Of a stretch of 64,000 bases of DNA, positions 19,191 to 28,135 are shown piece after piece. The stretch lies in NCBI GenBank assembly GCA_029580855.1, contig JAKPQH010000137.1, positions 62,001 through 126,000 on the forward strand, in the 5' to 3' direction. Each line of letters starts with the position of its first letter. Within the stretch, counting starts at the first letter, position 1. This stretch comes from a bacterium. GTDB lineage: Bacteria > Methylomirabilota > Methylomirabilia > Methylomirabilales > 2-02-FULL-66-22. The notes under the pieces were generated by a model that saw nothing but the letters and a program-made list of their open reading frames with translations, made no database searches and was not told the DNA's origin. The position numbers were made by a program, and so were the translations under genes.

Positions 19191-19467
19191 GGGGTCCCTC
19201 CAAGTCAACGCCAACGACGATGGTACGACCGATTCCGGGGCGCTCCACGATTGTGTCGTGCATGATGCACAAACTGGACCATCTATAACTATTGATTTTT
19301 AAACGGTTTTTCTTTTTAAACGACTGACAAAAAGACAGCCGGAAGCTGATCGCCCTGTCATGCCGGCGCGCAAACGGGGCTGGGCTCGATCGGTCGGTCC
19401 GTCGTGATCGCGGAAAACGAGCAGGTCCTGCAGCCCCGGTCGGAATGACCACAGAGAGGGAATCGCG

Positions 19468-20013
19468 ATGTGTCCCCGTGGCACACTTCCCCGTCTTCGG
19501 CCGGATCGCCTCCGGCAATTGGCGTTCTTCCGAGAATTCGCGCCCCAAGAAATTGGTCGTCTCCTCGACGTCGGGGTCGCTCGCACGTACGACGACGGGG
19601 AGCTTCTGGCGACCGAGGGGACGCGAAAGCAGCGACGCGTGCTCTACGTGGTTCTGGACGGCGAACTCCACTACGTAAAACGCATCCGTGCCGGGTGTGC
19701 CCGGGTCGTGATGGTGTTGCGGCCCGGCGAGGTGGGTGGATTTCTGACCTTCTTGAACGACGATCCATCGCCGGTCACGGTTCGCAGCGCGGGGCGGACG
19801 ACTGTCTTCGAGATCGGGCGGCGGGAAATGCAGGCGCTCGGAACCGCGGAGGCGGCTCTCACCGTCAAGCTCCTTCGCAACCTTCTGGGGAGCACCGCCA
19901 GACGCCTGGAGACCCTGCTGGACCGCGTGGCGGCCACGTCCGCCTGGGCGCTGGACCTGGAGCGCCATCTGCGCGCCCTCCCGCACTTGCCCGAGACGAC
20001 CGAGGGACGCTAG
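19468..20013 (+). CDS. Cyclic nucleotide-binding domain protein, no obvious C-terminal HTH
   Basis: LAFFREFAPQEIGRLLDVGVARTYDDGELLATEGT...LYVVLDGELHYVKR...VVMVLRPGEVGGFLTFL. Confidence 0.75.
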   Translation: MCPRGTLPRLRPDRLRQLAFFREFAPQEIGRLLDVGVARTYDDGELLATEGTRKQRRVLYVVLDGELHYVKRIRAGCARVVMVLRPGEVGGFLTFLNDDPSPVTVRSAGRTTVFEIGRREMQALGTAEAALTVKLLRNLLGSTARRLETLLDRVAATSAWALDLERHLRALPHLPETTEGR

Positions 20014-20153
20014 GTCACCGCCGGCGTTCCCGGGCCGACGCCCGGCGCGACCCTGGCGATCCTGGAGCGCGCCGGCGATCTCCGGGGCGAGGCGCAGCCG
20101 GTGTCCCGCTTCCTCGTGGTGCGGTGAACCGCACCGGGACTTGCGGAGGGGGC

Positions 20154-20375
20154 ATGCCTACGGTGAGCGTGGACTCGGATCTTCTTCGCGAATTGCTGGT
20201 ACGACGGGACGAGCTCGTCCGCACCATCACGGCCGGGATGCAGTCGGACGACTGGGATCCGGTCATGGGCGCGTTCGACGGTCTGCTCGCGACGATCGCG
20301 CGGCTGGAGGACAGCCTCTCCCGGGCCCCGGGGGATAGCGCGGCCGGGTCGGGAGGACCGTGGGGATACGCTTGA
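20154..20375 (+). CDS. Small hypothetical protein
   Basis: MPTVSVDSDLLRELLVRRDELVRTITAGMQSDDWDPVMGAFDGLLATIARLEDSL; gcggaggggg upstream. Confidence 0.5.
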   Translation: MPTVSVDSDLLRELLVRRDELVRTITAGMQSDDWDPVMGAFDGLLATIARLEDSLSRAPGDSAAGSGGPWGYA

Positions 20376-20399
20376 CAACGGAAATCGTGTCGCTAGGCT
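20372..20399 (+). promoter_or_regulatory. Putative sigma70-like promoter
   Basis: TTGACA - 16 nt - TAGGCT upstream of the small membrane ORF at 20465. Confidence 0.4.
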
Positions 20400-20464
20400 A
20401 CCCGCAGGCACACCGCGGTGTCGGCCCGGACCCGTTCACGGCGGGCGGAACAAAGGAGGTAGGA

Positions 20465-20650
20465 ATGGCCGAGGCAAAAACCAAAAACAGTCTCCCGCGG
20501 ACCCTGTCCCTCTTCGTCGCGCTTATCGGATGCGTGATTACGTCGATGCCGTTCCTCTTCGGCGTGGGCGGCGATCCGGTGCCGCTCATCCTCATCGGTT
20601 CCGGCGTGACCGTCATCGCGCTCGGCCTCTTCCTGTTCTTCTCGATCTGA
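20465..20650 (+). CDS. Small two-helix membrane protein
   Basis: MAEAKTKNSLPRTLSLFVALIGCVITSMPFLFGVGGDPVPLILIGSGVTVIALGLFLFFSI; aaaggagg upstream. Confidence 0.7.
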   Translation: MAEAKTKNSLPRTLSLFVALIGCVITSMPFLFGVGGDPVPLILIGSGVTVIALGLFLFFSI

Positions 20651-20755
20651 CCGGCCGGCTCCGCGCGCCGACGGAGGACCGGGCTCGATGCGGCCGCGGC
20701 GGGCGGGCTCCGACACCTCCGCTCCGTATCGCGCCGGCCGCCCCTGCCGGGGCCG

Positions 20756-22573
20756 TCACGGTCGTGGGGACGGGAACGCCAGCGACTCCACGAAGATGTC
20801 CTCGAAGCTGGGGTGCTTGGACAACTCGAAGTAATCGACCCTGCGGGCCAGGGTCTCGGCGCGCCGGCGAATCGATCGCGAAAGAAGAGTCATGCGAGAG
20901 CCCTGTCCGGCGGCGTTGCCGACGCCTTGGATGCGGCCCATCGGAATGGTCGCGGGCAGCATCCCGATCCCGAGGGCGCTCCGCTTGTCGATGTAGTTCC
21001 CGAAGGCGCCCGCCAGCGCCACCGCGGCAATCTGCGAGCCGTCGATCCCCAGCTCGTCCATGAGGATGCGCACCCCGCACAGGATCGTCCCCTTGGCCAG
21101 CTGCAGCTGGCGCACGTCGTCCTGCGTGATGACGATGCGCGGCTCCCACGTCAGGACGAATTCCCACGTGTGATCCTGCCCGACCACCCGTTCCAGGACC
21201 CGGGCCGGGATCTTCCCCGCCAGCCTCGGGCGGGGCAGCAGTCGCCCGCCGGGATCGACGATGCCCTGTCGCACCAGCTGATCCAAGGCGTCGACCAGAC
21301 CCGAACCGCAGACCCCGCGCGGCGGCATATCGCCGACGGTCCAGACCCGGACGTCCTCCCGGATCCGAACCCGGTCGATCGCCCCCGCCGTCGCCCGCAT
21401 GCCGTGACGGATCTCCGCCCCCTCGAACGCCGGGCCCGCGGGGGCCGAACATGCCAAGATCCGTTCGCGCGAGCCCAGGGCCATCTCCCCGTTGGTCCCG
21501 ATGTCCACCGCCAGACGGATATCCTCGGATTCGTCGAGCCCGGTCGCCATGATCACCGCCAGGGTGTCCGCCCCCACGTACGCACCGATGGGAGGAAGAA
21601 AATAGACCCACGCGTTAGGCAGCCCGATCCCCAGATCCGTCGCCTTCACCTGCAAAGGGTCGCGGCTGACCGCGACATAGGGGCTCGCCGTGATGGTGGC
21701 GGGCGTGATCCCGAGCGCCAGGTGGTGCATGAGCGAGTTGCCGACCACGGTCGCGTAGTAGATCTCGCCGGGATCGACGTCGGCGCAGCAGTCGGCCAGG
21801 ATCTGGTTTAGGGTCCCGATCACGGCCGCTTGCAGCTCCTCCAGCCCGCGCGGCGCCTCCAGCGCGTGGGTCGCCCGCGAGATGACGTCGGCGCCCCACG
21901 GCTGCTGGCCGTTCAGGCGCGAGGAGCGTGCAACCTCCCGCCCCGTGAAGAGGTCGATGAGATAGCCCACGACGCTGGTCGTCCCGATGTCGAAGGCAAC
22001 GCCAAAAGCCCGCTCCCGCGTGTCGCCGGCCTCCACCGCCAGGAGCTCTTCGCCAGCCGCCCCGTGATCCCAGACCGTCGCCGTGGCGTGAAACCCCGCA
22101 TTGCGCAGGGCGGCGGGAAGGGCGCGCAGCACGGGAGGTGCGGCCCACACCGGGACGCCGAGCCTCTTGCGGAGTCGCTCGACATCCGCGAGGTCGTCGT
22201 GCGGGGCCGGCACCGGCAGGTCGACGAAGGCCTTCCGCACGAGCGGCTCCGGGGCCACGCGGATCTCGGTGTAGCCCCCCTTCTCCAGAACTTCCTCCTC
22301 GATGGCAACCTCGACCTCTCCCAGGGGGCGCGCCTGGCAGGCCAGCCTGACCCCGCCGTCGAGCTCGTCGGGCGACAGCAGCTCTGCCTCGAGCGGGGTC
22401 GGCTCGGTGACGGGGCCACGAGGGTGGCAGCGGCACTTTGCGCACTTGCCGCGGCCGCCGCACAGCGACGGCAGATAGAGGCCGACCCCGCGGGCCAGGT
22501 CGAGGAAGGTCCCCTCCTGCTCGATGCGGTACGTTCCGCCGTGCGATGTGAAGGTGGTGCGAGGCGATGCCAT
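20756..22573 (-). CDS. 2Fe-2S ferredoxin/ASKHA-domain protein (DUF4445; corrinoid-activation RACo/RamA-like)
   Basis: LPSLCGGRGKCAKCRC 2Fe-2S motif; AFGVAFDIGTTSVVGYLIDL; LAVDIGTNGEMALGS; VALAGAFGNYIDKRSALGIGMLP. Confidence 0.9.
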   Translation of the reverse strand: MASPRTTFTSHGGTYRIEQEGTFLDLARGVGLYLPSLCGGRGKCAKCRCHPRGPVTEPTPLEAELLSPDELDGGVRLACQARPLGEVEVAIEEEVLEKGGYTEIRVAPEPLVRKAFVDLPVPAPHDDLADVERLRKRLGVPVWAAPPVLRALPAALRNAGFHATATVWDHGAAGEELLAVEAGDTRERAFGVAFDIGTTSVVGYLIDLFTGREVARSSRLNGQQPWGADVISRATHALEAPRGLEELQAAVIGTLNQILADCCADVDPGEIYYATVVGNSLMHHLALGITPATITASPYVAVSRDPLQVKATDLGIGLPNAWVYFLPPIGAYVGADTLAVIMATGLDESEDIRLAVDIGTNGEMALGSRERILACSAPAGPAFEGAEIRHGMRATAGAIDRVRIREDVRVWTVGDMPPRGVCGSGLVDALDQLVRQGIVDPGGRLLPRPRLAGKIPARVLERVVGQDHTWEFVLTWEPRIVITQDDVRQLQLAKGTILCGVRILMDELGIDGSQIAAVALAGAFGNYIDKRSALGIGMLPATIPMGRIQGVGNAAGQGSRMTLLSRSIRRRAETLARRVDYFELSKHPSFEDIFVESLAFPSPRP

Positions 22574-22691
22574 CCGGTATCCTATTTTCGCCCGGCGCAC
22601 ATCGACGAACCCCCGCGGCCCCACGTTCCGCGGGCTACCCACGCCGCTGGCGCCGGGGGAGAGCGTCGCGCGGTGGCGCCGGCGTCGCGTC

Positions 22692-23477
22692 TCACGGCCT
22701 GTGCCGCGTCGTCCGCGGCGCGTCCTGCCCGGCACCGGCGGTGTGACGTCGGCGAAGCCATTGGAAAATACTCTCGCGGTAGATGTACGCCAGAAGGGCG
22801 GCCGTCGCCGCGACGGCGAGGAAGATCACGAATTCTCCGTAGTGGGCACCCCGCACCTTGGCGCCCTGGATCGAGAGGAGCCACGTCCCCGGCAATCTCC
22901 CAAAGGTCGAGATGATCAGGAACGTTCCGAACGGTATGGGGCTGACACCCAGAAGAAAGCAGAGATAGTCCTTTGGAAAACCCGGGATGAGAAAAAACAG
23001 CAGAGCCACCAAGGCGCCGCTGGTACGGGCGACGAAGTCGAACTTGTGATAGACGCCATCGGAGATCAATCGGCGCACCACGTGCGACCCCAGCCATCGC
23101 CCCAGCCCGAAGGCGGCGGCGGAGCCGAGCGTCAGCCCGATCGAGGAGTACAGAAAGCCCAGCCAGGTCCCGAACACGTACCCGCCCAAGAACCCCGTCA
23201 CCTCCCCCGGAATCGGCGCGAACACGACCTGTAGGGCCTGCAGCACCACGAACGGAATCGGGGCATACGGGCCGAAGCTCGCCAGAAAGAGCTTGACCTC
23301 TTTTCGGCTGGAGTAGAACCGCACGAAGTCGCGGTACTTGGCCACGACGGGGTTGGCGGAGAAACAGACATACAGTGCCGTGGCGATCAGCAGAGACCCG
23401 AGGACCCCGAGGCACGCCAGGACGGCAACCCACCGCCCCGGCCGTTTGTCAACCGACGTCTGCTTTGTATCGCCCAT
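22692..23477 (-). CDS. TVP38/TMEM64 (DedA-like) membrane protein
   Basis: VFAPIPGEVTGFLGGYVFGTWLGFLYSSIGLTLGSAAAFGLGRWLG...RTSGALVALLFFLIPGFPKDYLCFLLGVSPIPFGTFLIISTFGRLPGTWLLS. Confidence 0.88.
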   Translation of the reverse strand: MGDTKQTSVDKRPGRWVAVLACLGVLGSLLIATALYVCFSANPVVAKYRDFVRFYSSRKEVKLFLASFGPYAPIPFVVLQALQVVFAPIPGEVTGFLGGYVFGTWLGFLYSSIGLTLGSAAAFGLGRWLGSHVVRRLISDGVYHKFDFVARTSGALVALLFFLIPGFPKDYLCFLLGVSPIPFGTFLIISTFGRLPGTWLLSIQGAKVRGAHYGEFVIFLAVAATAALLAYIYRESIFQWLRRRHTAGAGQDAPRTTRHRP

Positions 23478-23584
23478 TGCGCTCGGCATTTCCGCTGCGC
23501 CATCCGGTTTCGGCCCGAGGTAGTATACCGGACCGGGCCACTCCCGCAACCGGAAAACACGATCGGGGCCGTTGTTCGACCAAA

Positions 23585-24997
23585 CTACGTGCCCCCTTTG
23601 ACCCGGCGGACGTGAAGTAGGTTTGTCGTTCCCCGAACAAACAGCGGCGAGCCGGCGGCGAACACCAGGGTGTCTCCTTCCGCAACGGCGCCCTCGGAGA
23701 CCAGGACGTCTTCCATGTCCTCGACCACCTGGTCGGTATTCTCGGCGCATCGAATGAGCTTGGGTATGACCCCCGAGTGCAGGCTCAAGCGGCGCCGCAC
23801 CGCCTCGGACGGCGAGAAGGCAAAGATCGGCGCCCGCGGTCGGTATTTCGACAGCAGCCGCGCCATAAATCCGGTCCGTGTGAAGGCGACGATGGCGCGG
23901 GCTTTCACCTCGCTGGCGGCGCGGCAGGCGGCCTCGCTGATCACGTCCGGAAAGGTCGCGGCGCTCGGAATCGACGTTTCGTGATCCGGCAGAGCGGTCT
24001 CGGCGTTTTCGGCGATTCGCGCCATCACCTCCACCGTCTCGACCGGGTATTTGCCCGCGGCGGTTTCGGCCGACAGCATTACCGCGTCGGTCCCGTCCAG
24101 GATGGCGTTGGCCACATCCGACGCCTCGGCGCGCGTCGGCCGGGGACTGTTCACCATGGATTCGAGCATCTGGGTGGCGGTGATGACGGGGATGGCGCGC
24201 AGGCGCGCCTGGCGGATGATCTCCTTCTGGACCAGCGGAACCTCCTCCAGGGGCAGCTCCACGCCCAGGTCCCCGCGCGCCACCATCACACCGTCCGTCA
24301 CGTCCAGGATGGCCTCCAGCCGCTGCACGGCCTCCGGCTTCTCCATCTTGGCCACGACGGGGAGATCCCCGCCCAGGTCGGCGATCAACTCCTTCACCTC
24401 GAGGACGTTCTCAGGGCCCCTGATGAACGAGACCGCGACGGCATCCACGCCGTGGGCGATGCCGAACCGCAGATCCTCCCGATCTTTGGGGGTGATGGGT
24501 CCGGCGCTCACCGCCACGCCGGGAAGATTGATCCCCTTGTGATCTCCGATGTCGCCTCCCGTCACGACGCGACACCGGACCGTGCCCCCGACGATCTGCA
24601 GCACCCGCAACTCGATCAGCCCGTCCACCAGCAGAATGCGATCGCCGGGCTTGACATCGGAGGCCAGGCGGTCATACGTGGTGCTGGCCAGCGCCTCCGT
24701 CCCCTCCACCGGACGCGTGGTCAACGCGAATTCCGAGCCCGCCGCCAGATGTGCGCGGCCCCCGCGGAAGGTGCCGAGCCGGATTTTCGGCCCTTGCAGA
24801 TCCTGGAGGATCGCCACGGGAACCCCCATCTCCCCGGCGATCTCCCTGATGCTGGCAAGCACCCGGCCGTGTTCCTCGTGCGTCCCGTGCGAGAAATTGA
24901 GCCGGGCGACGTTCATCCCCGTACGGATGAGTCGCCGCAGGGTGTCGGACGATGACGATGCCGGGCCGATGGTGCACACGATCTTGGTCCGCCGCAT
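23585..24997 (-). CDS. pyk: Pyruvate kinase
   Basis: RRTKIVCTIGPASSSSDTLRRLIRTGMNVARLNFSHGTHEEH...GVMVARGDLGVELPLEEVPLVQKEII...ATQMLESMVNSPRPTRAEASDVANAILDGTDAVMLSAETAAGKYPVE. Confidence 0.98.
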   Translation of the reverse strand: MRRTKIVCTIGPASSSSDTLRRLIRTGMNVARLNFSHGTHEEHGRVLASIREIAGEMGVPVAILQDLQGPKIRLGTFRGGRAHLAAGSEFALTTRPVEGTEALASTTYDRLASDVKPGDRILLVDGLIELRVLQIVGGTVRCRVVTGGDIGDHKGINLPGVAVSAGPITPKDREDLRFGIAHGVDAVAVSFIRGPENVLEVKELIADLGGDLPVVAKMEKPEAVQRLEAILDVTDGVMVARGDLGVELPLEEVPLVQKEIIRQARLRAIPVITATQMLESMVNSPRPTRAEASDVANAILDGTDAVMLSAETAAGKYPVETVEVMARIAENAETALPDHETSIPSAATFPDVISEAACRAASEVKARAIVAFTRTGFMARLLSKYRPRAPIFAFSPSEAVRRRLSLHSGVIPKLIRCAENTDQVVEDMEDVLVSEGAVAEGDTLVFAAGSPLFVRGTTNLLHVRRVKGGT

Positions 24998-25018
24998 ACG
25001 CTTCTCCCGGTCCGACTC

Positions 25019-25648
25019 CTAGAGGGATCGCAGCGCGACCCGTGCCGGCGCGCCGTCTCCGCCCAGGAGCTTCAAGGGCAGGCACAGCAGCTCGTACGTC
25101 CCCGGCGGCACCGCGGAGAGATCCAGGCCCTCCAACACGATGACACCGGCGTCGAGCAGCGTTCGATGCGCCGCAAAATCCACCGCACCGGGCGGATCGA
25201 TCGATGCGCCATCGACCCCGACCAGACGGACGCCGGCGTCGACCAGCGCCCGCGCCGCCTCGGCGGTCAGTCCCGCGGACGCCGCCCAAAAACGGCGACC
25301 GTCCCGGCCCTCGGCGCCCCGCGTCTTGAAGAGGACCCGGGGGCATGCGCCGAGGTCCAGTCCGCTCAGCGCGACGGCATCGATACCCTCACGGACGGCG
25401 ACAAACTCATGCACGCGGGCCGGACCGATGAGGATGTCCAAGGGTATCTCGTCCACTCCCGGACCTCCCTCGCGGAAATGCAGCGGGGCGTCCACGTGCG
25501 TCCCGGTGTGCGTGCCCACGCACACCTCGGATACATTCGCGACCGCGCCATCCACGACCGACGCGACCCTCCGGACAACCACACGGGGATCGCCGTCATA
25601 GACATCCATCCCGCCATAGATGGGCCGGGTGATATCGAAAAGTCGCAT
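25019..25648 (-). CDS. Cyclase family protein (kynurenine formamidase-like)
   Basis: FDITRPIYGGMDVYDGDPRV...VGTHTGTHVDAPLHF...LVGVDGASIDP...LLDAGVIVLEGLDLSAVPPGTYELLCLPLKL. Confidence 0.9.
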   Translation of the reverse strand: MRLFDITRPIYGGMDVYDGDPRVVVRRVASVVDGAVANVSEVCVGTHTGTHVDAPLHFREGGPGVDEIPLDILIGPARVHEFVAVREGIDAVALSGLDLGACPRVLFKTRGAEGRDGRRFWAASAGLTAEAARALVDAGVRLVGVDGASIDPPGAVDFAAHRTLLDAGVIVLEGLDLSAVPPGTYELLCLPLKLLGGDGAPARVALRSL

Positions 25649-25674
25649 CGCCTAAAAGCCGGCCATTCGGCACA

Positions 25675-25754
25675 CGGGCGACTCGGCAATTCGGCGATTC
25701 GGAAGACCGGGGAGGTCCGCGCTGATCCGAGTCGCCAAATTGCCCAGTTGCCCG
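25675..25754. repeat. Imperfect inverted repeat (28-nt arms, 24-nt loop) directly after the SDR stop
   Basis: CGGGCGACTCGGCAATTCGGCGATTCGG (25675-25702) versus reverse complement of 25727-25754 CGGGCAACTGGGCAATTTGGCGACTCGG: 24 of 28 positions match by hand. Confidence 0.75.
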
Positions 25755-25755
25755 G

Positions 25756-26553
25756 TCAGGTTTCGTCTGCGGCAATAGGTCGAACCTTGTACCCCGCCAG
25801 CATTCCGCCGTCCACGTAGATCACCTGGCCGGTCACGTAGTCCGACGCGCGCGAGGCCAGGAACACCGCGGCGCCCGCCAGGTCCTCGGGGGTCCCCGTG
25901 CGGCCCCAAGGAATCAACGCCGTCGCGCCGCGAGCCCAGGCCTCGTTGCGGAACAGGTCGTCGTTGAGCGGAGTCCGGAACCACCCCGGCCCGATGGCGT
26001 TGACGTTGATCCGGTACGGCGCCAGTTCCAAGGCCAGTTGCATGGTCAGCATCCGCACGCCGGCCTTGCTCGGCGAATAGGCGGACTGATTTGTCGACGC
26101 GATGGCACTCGAGAGCGAGGCTGTGTTGATGATCTTGCCCCCGCCGCGCTCTTTCATGATGCGCGCCGCCGCCTGGCAGCAGAAGAACACCGCCTTGAGA
26201 TTCAGATTTACCACGGTGTCCCAGTCCTGCTCGGTGTACTCCAGGGCCGGGTTTCGGCGGTTGGTCCCCGCGTTGTTGACGAGGATGTCCAACCCGCCGT
26301 GGCGGTCGAGGATGCCGTCGAAAAACGCGGGAAGCCCCTGGATCCGCGTGACGTCCACGAACACGCCTTCCGCCGTCCCCCCGGTCGCCCGGATGTCCGC
26401 GGCCGCGCTCTCCACAACGTCCCGGCGACGGCCGGCCAGGACGACCATGGCGCCGGCGCCGGCCAGCCCCGCGGCCATACCCTTCCCCAGCCCTGTGCCG
26501 CCCCCGGTGACCACCGCCACCTTTCCGCTCAGATCGAATGGATTTGCGACCAT
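25756..26553 (-). CDS. SDR family oxidoreductase (gluconate 5-dehydrogenase-like)
   Basis: VAVVTGGGTGLGKGMAAGLAGAGA...DILVNNAGTNRRN...SAYSPSKAGVRMLTMQLALELAPYRINVNAIGPGWF...YVTGQVIYVDGG. Confidence 0.93.
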   Translation of the reverse strand: MVANPFDLSGKVAVVTGGGTGLGKGMAAGLAGAGAMVVLAGRRRDVVESAAADIRATGGTAEGVFVDVTRIQGLPAFFDGILDRHGGLDILVNNAGTNRRNPALEYTEQDWDTVVNLNLKAVFFCCQAAARIMKERGGGKIINTASLSSAIASTNQSAYSPSKAGVRMLTMQLALELAPYRINVNAIGPGWFRTPLNDDLFRNEAWARGATALIPWGRTGTPEDLAGAAVFLASRASDYVTGQVIYVDGGMLAGYKVRPIAADET

Positions 26554-26705
26554 CTGCCGTCCTCCGTGTGATGAGCCCAGGACCGGGCCCGAGGTCTTGC
26601 ACATACCAGGAAAGATCGACCTCTGTCCAGCGTTTTCTCCCGGCACGACGATTTGCGGTCGAGACCGGCATTTGTTCCGTCAGCGATACATTTGCACCCG
26701 GCGAC

Positions 26706-26734
26706 TTGGCAGGCGCCGCGGCTGGCGCTATATT
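26706..26734 (+). promoter_or_regulatory. Putative sigma70-like promoter
   Basis: TTGGCA - 17 nt - TATATT; points towards the REC-PilZ gene. Confidence 0.45.
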
Positions 26735-26985
26735 GGCGCCATCGCGGGCGAGTCCTGATCCTCCTGTGTATCCTTGCCCGCGTCGCGACGGTCGGGAATT
26801 TGTGGAAACCCTCCCCCTCCCCGCCACAAGGTCCCGGCCGTCGTGCTTTTTCCGTAGACCTCGCGCGGAGCCGCAGGTCTGGATGGGCTCCGCCACTTGA
26901 CAGGCCCCTGACCCGTGCGCTAGTTTCGCCGCCAGGGAACCAGCCCTGAACGCGTGTCCCCATCGCTCTTGCGGGAGGAACGGTC

Positions 26986-27819
26986 GTGTCGGTCGCGCCG
27001 AAGTCCCCCGATGATCTGGAAGCCAGGCCGCCGGCCCGCGCTCGCTTCGAAGCCACGGAATCCACGGGGACGGCGCTGGTGGTGGACGACGAGCGTTTTT
27101 TCCTCACCATCCTCGGCGACTTCATCGCGCAGCATCTCGGCATGCGCCCCGTGCTCGTTCAAGACGCCACGAGCGCCCTCGGGCTGCTGGACACGGAGCC
27201 GATCGACCTCGTGCTCCTGGACATCCTCATGCCCGGCATGGACGGTCTGGAGGCCCTCCGGCGGATCAAGGATCGGCGTCCGGCGCTGCCGGTGATCATG
27301 GTGACCGCGACCTCGACGATCGACCATGTCATCGCCGCCCTGCGCGAAGGCGCCGACGACTTCGTCAGAAAGCCGGTGGACCTGGATGAGCTGGCGCTGT
27401 GTGTCCACCGCGCCCTCAATAAGGGGCGAATCGCCAGGCTGCCCCCTCCCCCGCCTCGTGATCCGGCCACCGAGCGCCGGCGTGGGCCCCGCGCCCGCCT
27501 GCGCGCGCGAACACCCGCGCAGCTGCAGCTCCGGGATGTGAACCTGATCGACCTCAGCCTGGCGGGAGCGCTCGTGGAACACATCGAGCCAGTCCGGCCG
27601 GGTGAGATCTACCGTCTGGCTCTGACCCTCGACGGCCAGAACGTGCAGGTCCTCGCGCGGGCCATGCGCGTGTTCGCGAGCCACCGAGTCACCGTGGCCG
27701 GGGGTGAGCGGCAGGTGGTCTATCGCACCGGACTGGAATTCGTGGGGTTGAAGAAAGAGGCGGCCAACCTCATCACCGAATTCGTCGAGAATCTGCTCCA
27801 AAAGAAGCCGTCCCAGTAG
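26986..27819 (+). CDS. Response regulator with REC domain and C-terminal PilZ-like domain
   Basis: TALVVDDERFFLTILGDF...IDLVLLDILMPGMDGLEALRRIK...VMVTATST...VRKPVDLDEL; then ERRRGPRARLRARTPAQLQLRDVNLIDLSLAGALVEHIEPVRPGEIYRLAL; GTG start. Confidence 0.85.
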   Translation: MSVAPKSPDDLEARPPARARFEATESTGTALVVDDERFFLTILGDFIAQHLGMRPVLVQDATSALGLLDTEPIDLVLLDILMPGMDGLEALRRIKDRRPALPVIMVTATSTIDHVIAALREGADDFVRKPVDLDELALCVHRALNKGRIARLPPPPPRDPATERRRGPRARLRARTPAQLQLRDVNLIDLSLAGALVEHIEPVRPGEIYRLALTLDGQNVQVLARAMRVFASHRVTVAGGERQVVYRTGLEFVGLKKEAANLITEFVENLLQKKPSQ

Positions 27820-28135
27820 CCGCAGGTGCCGGGGGGCGCAGGACCGCGGGCACTCCGGCACACGATCTGGCCGGTCCCCAAGCGGATGCCCCAGCCGCGG
27901 GACGGATCGGCCTGGCCGCCGTCTCCGCGGGGTCGCCGTACCCTCGGGGAGGCGTCCGCGCCCCCGGCTTTTGTCCAGGTTCGAATTCTCCCGTCGCGGC
28001 GGGGGCGCCGCCGTTTGCCGCGGTCTACGCCCGGCGGCGGACGGACCGGTTATCCTGGGGACGGATCCCGTGGTTTGCCGGGCTCGCCAGTCGTCGCCCG
28101 GTGCCTGGACCCGGAGAGGATCGCGGGAATCCGAC

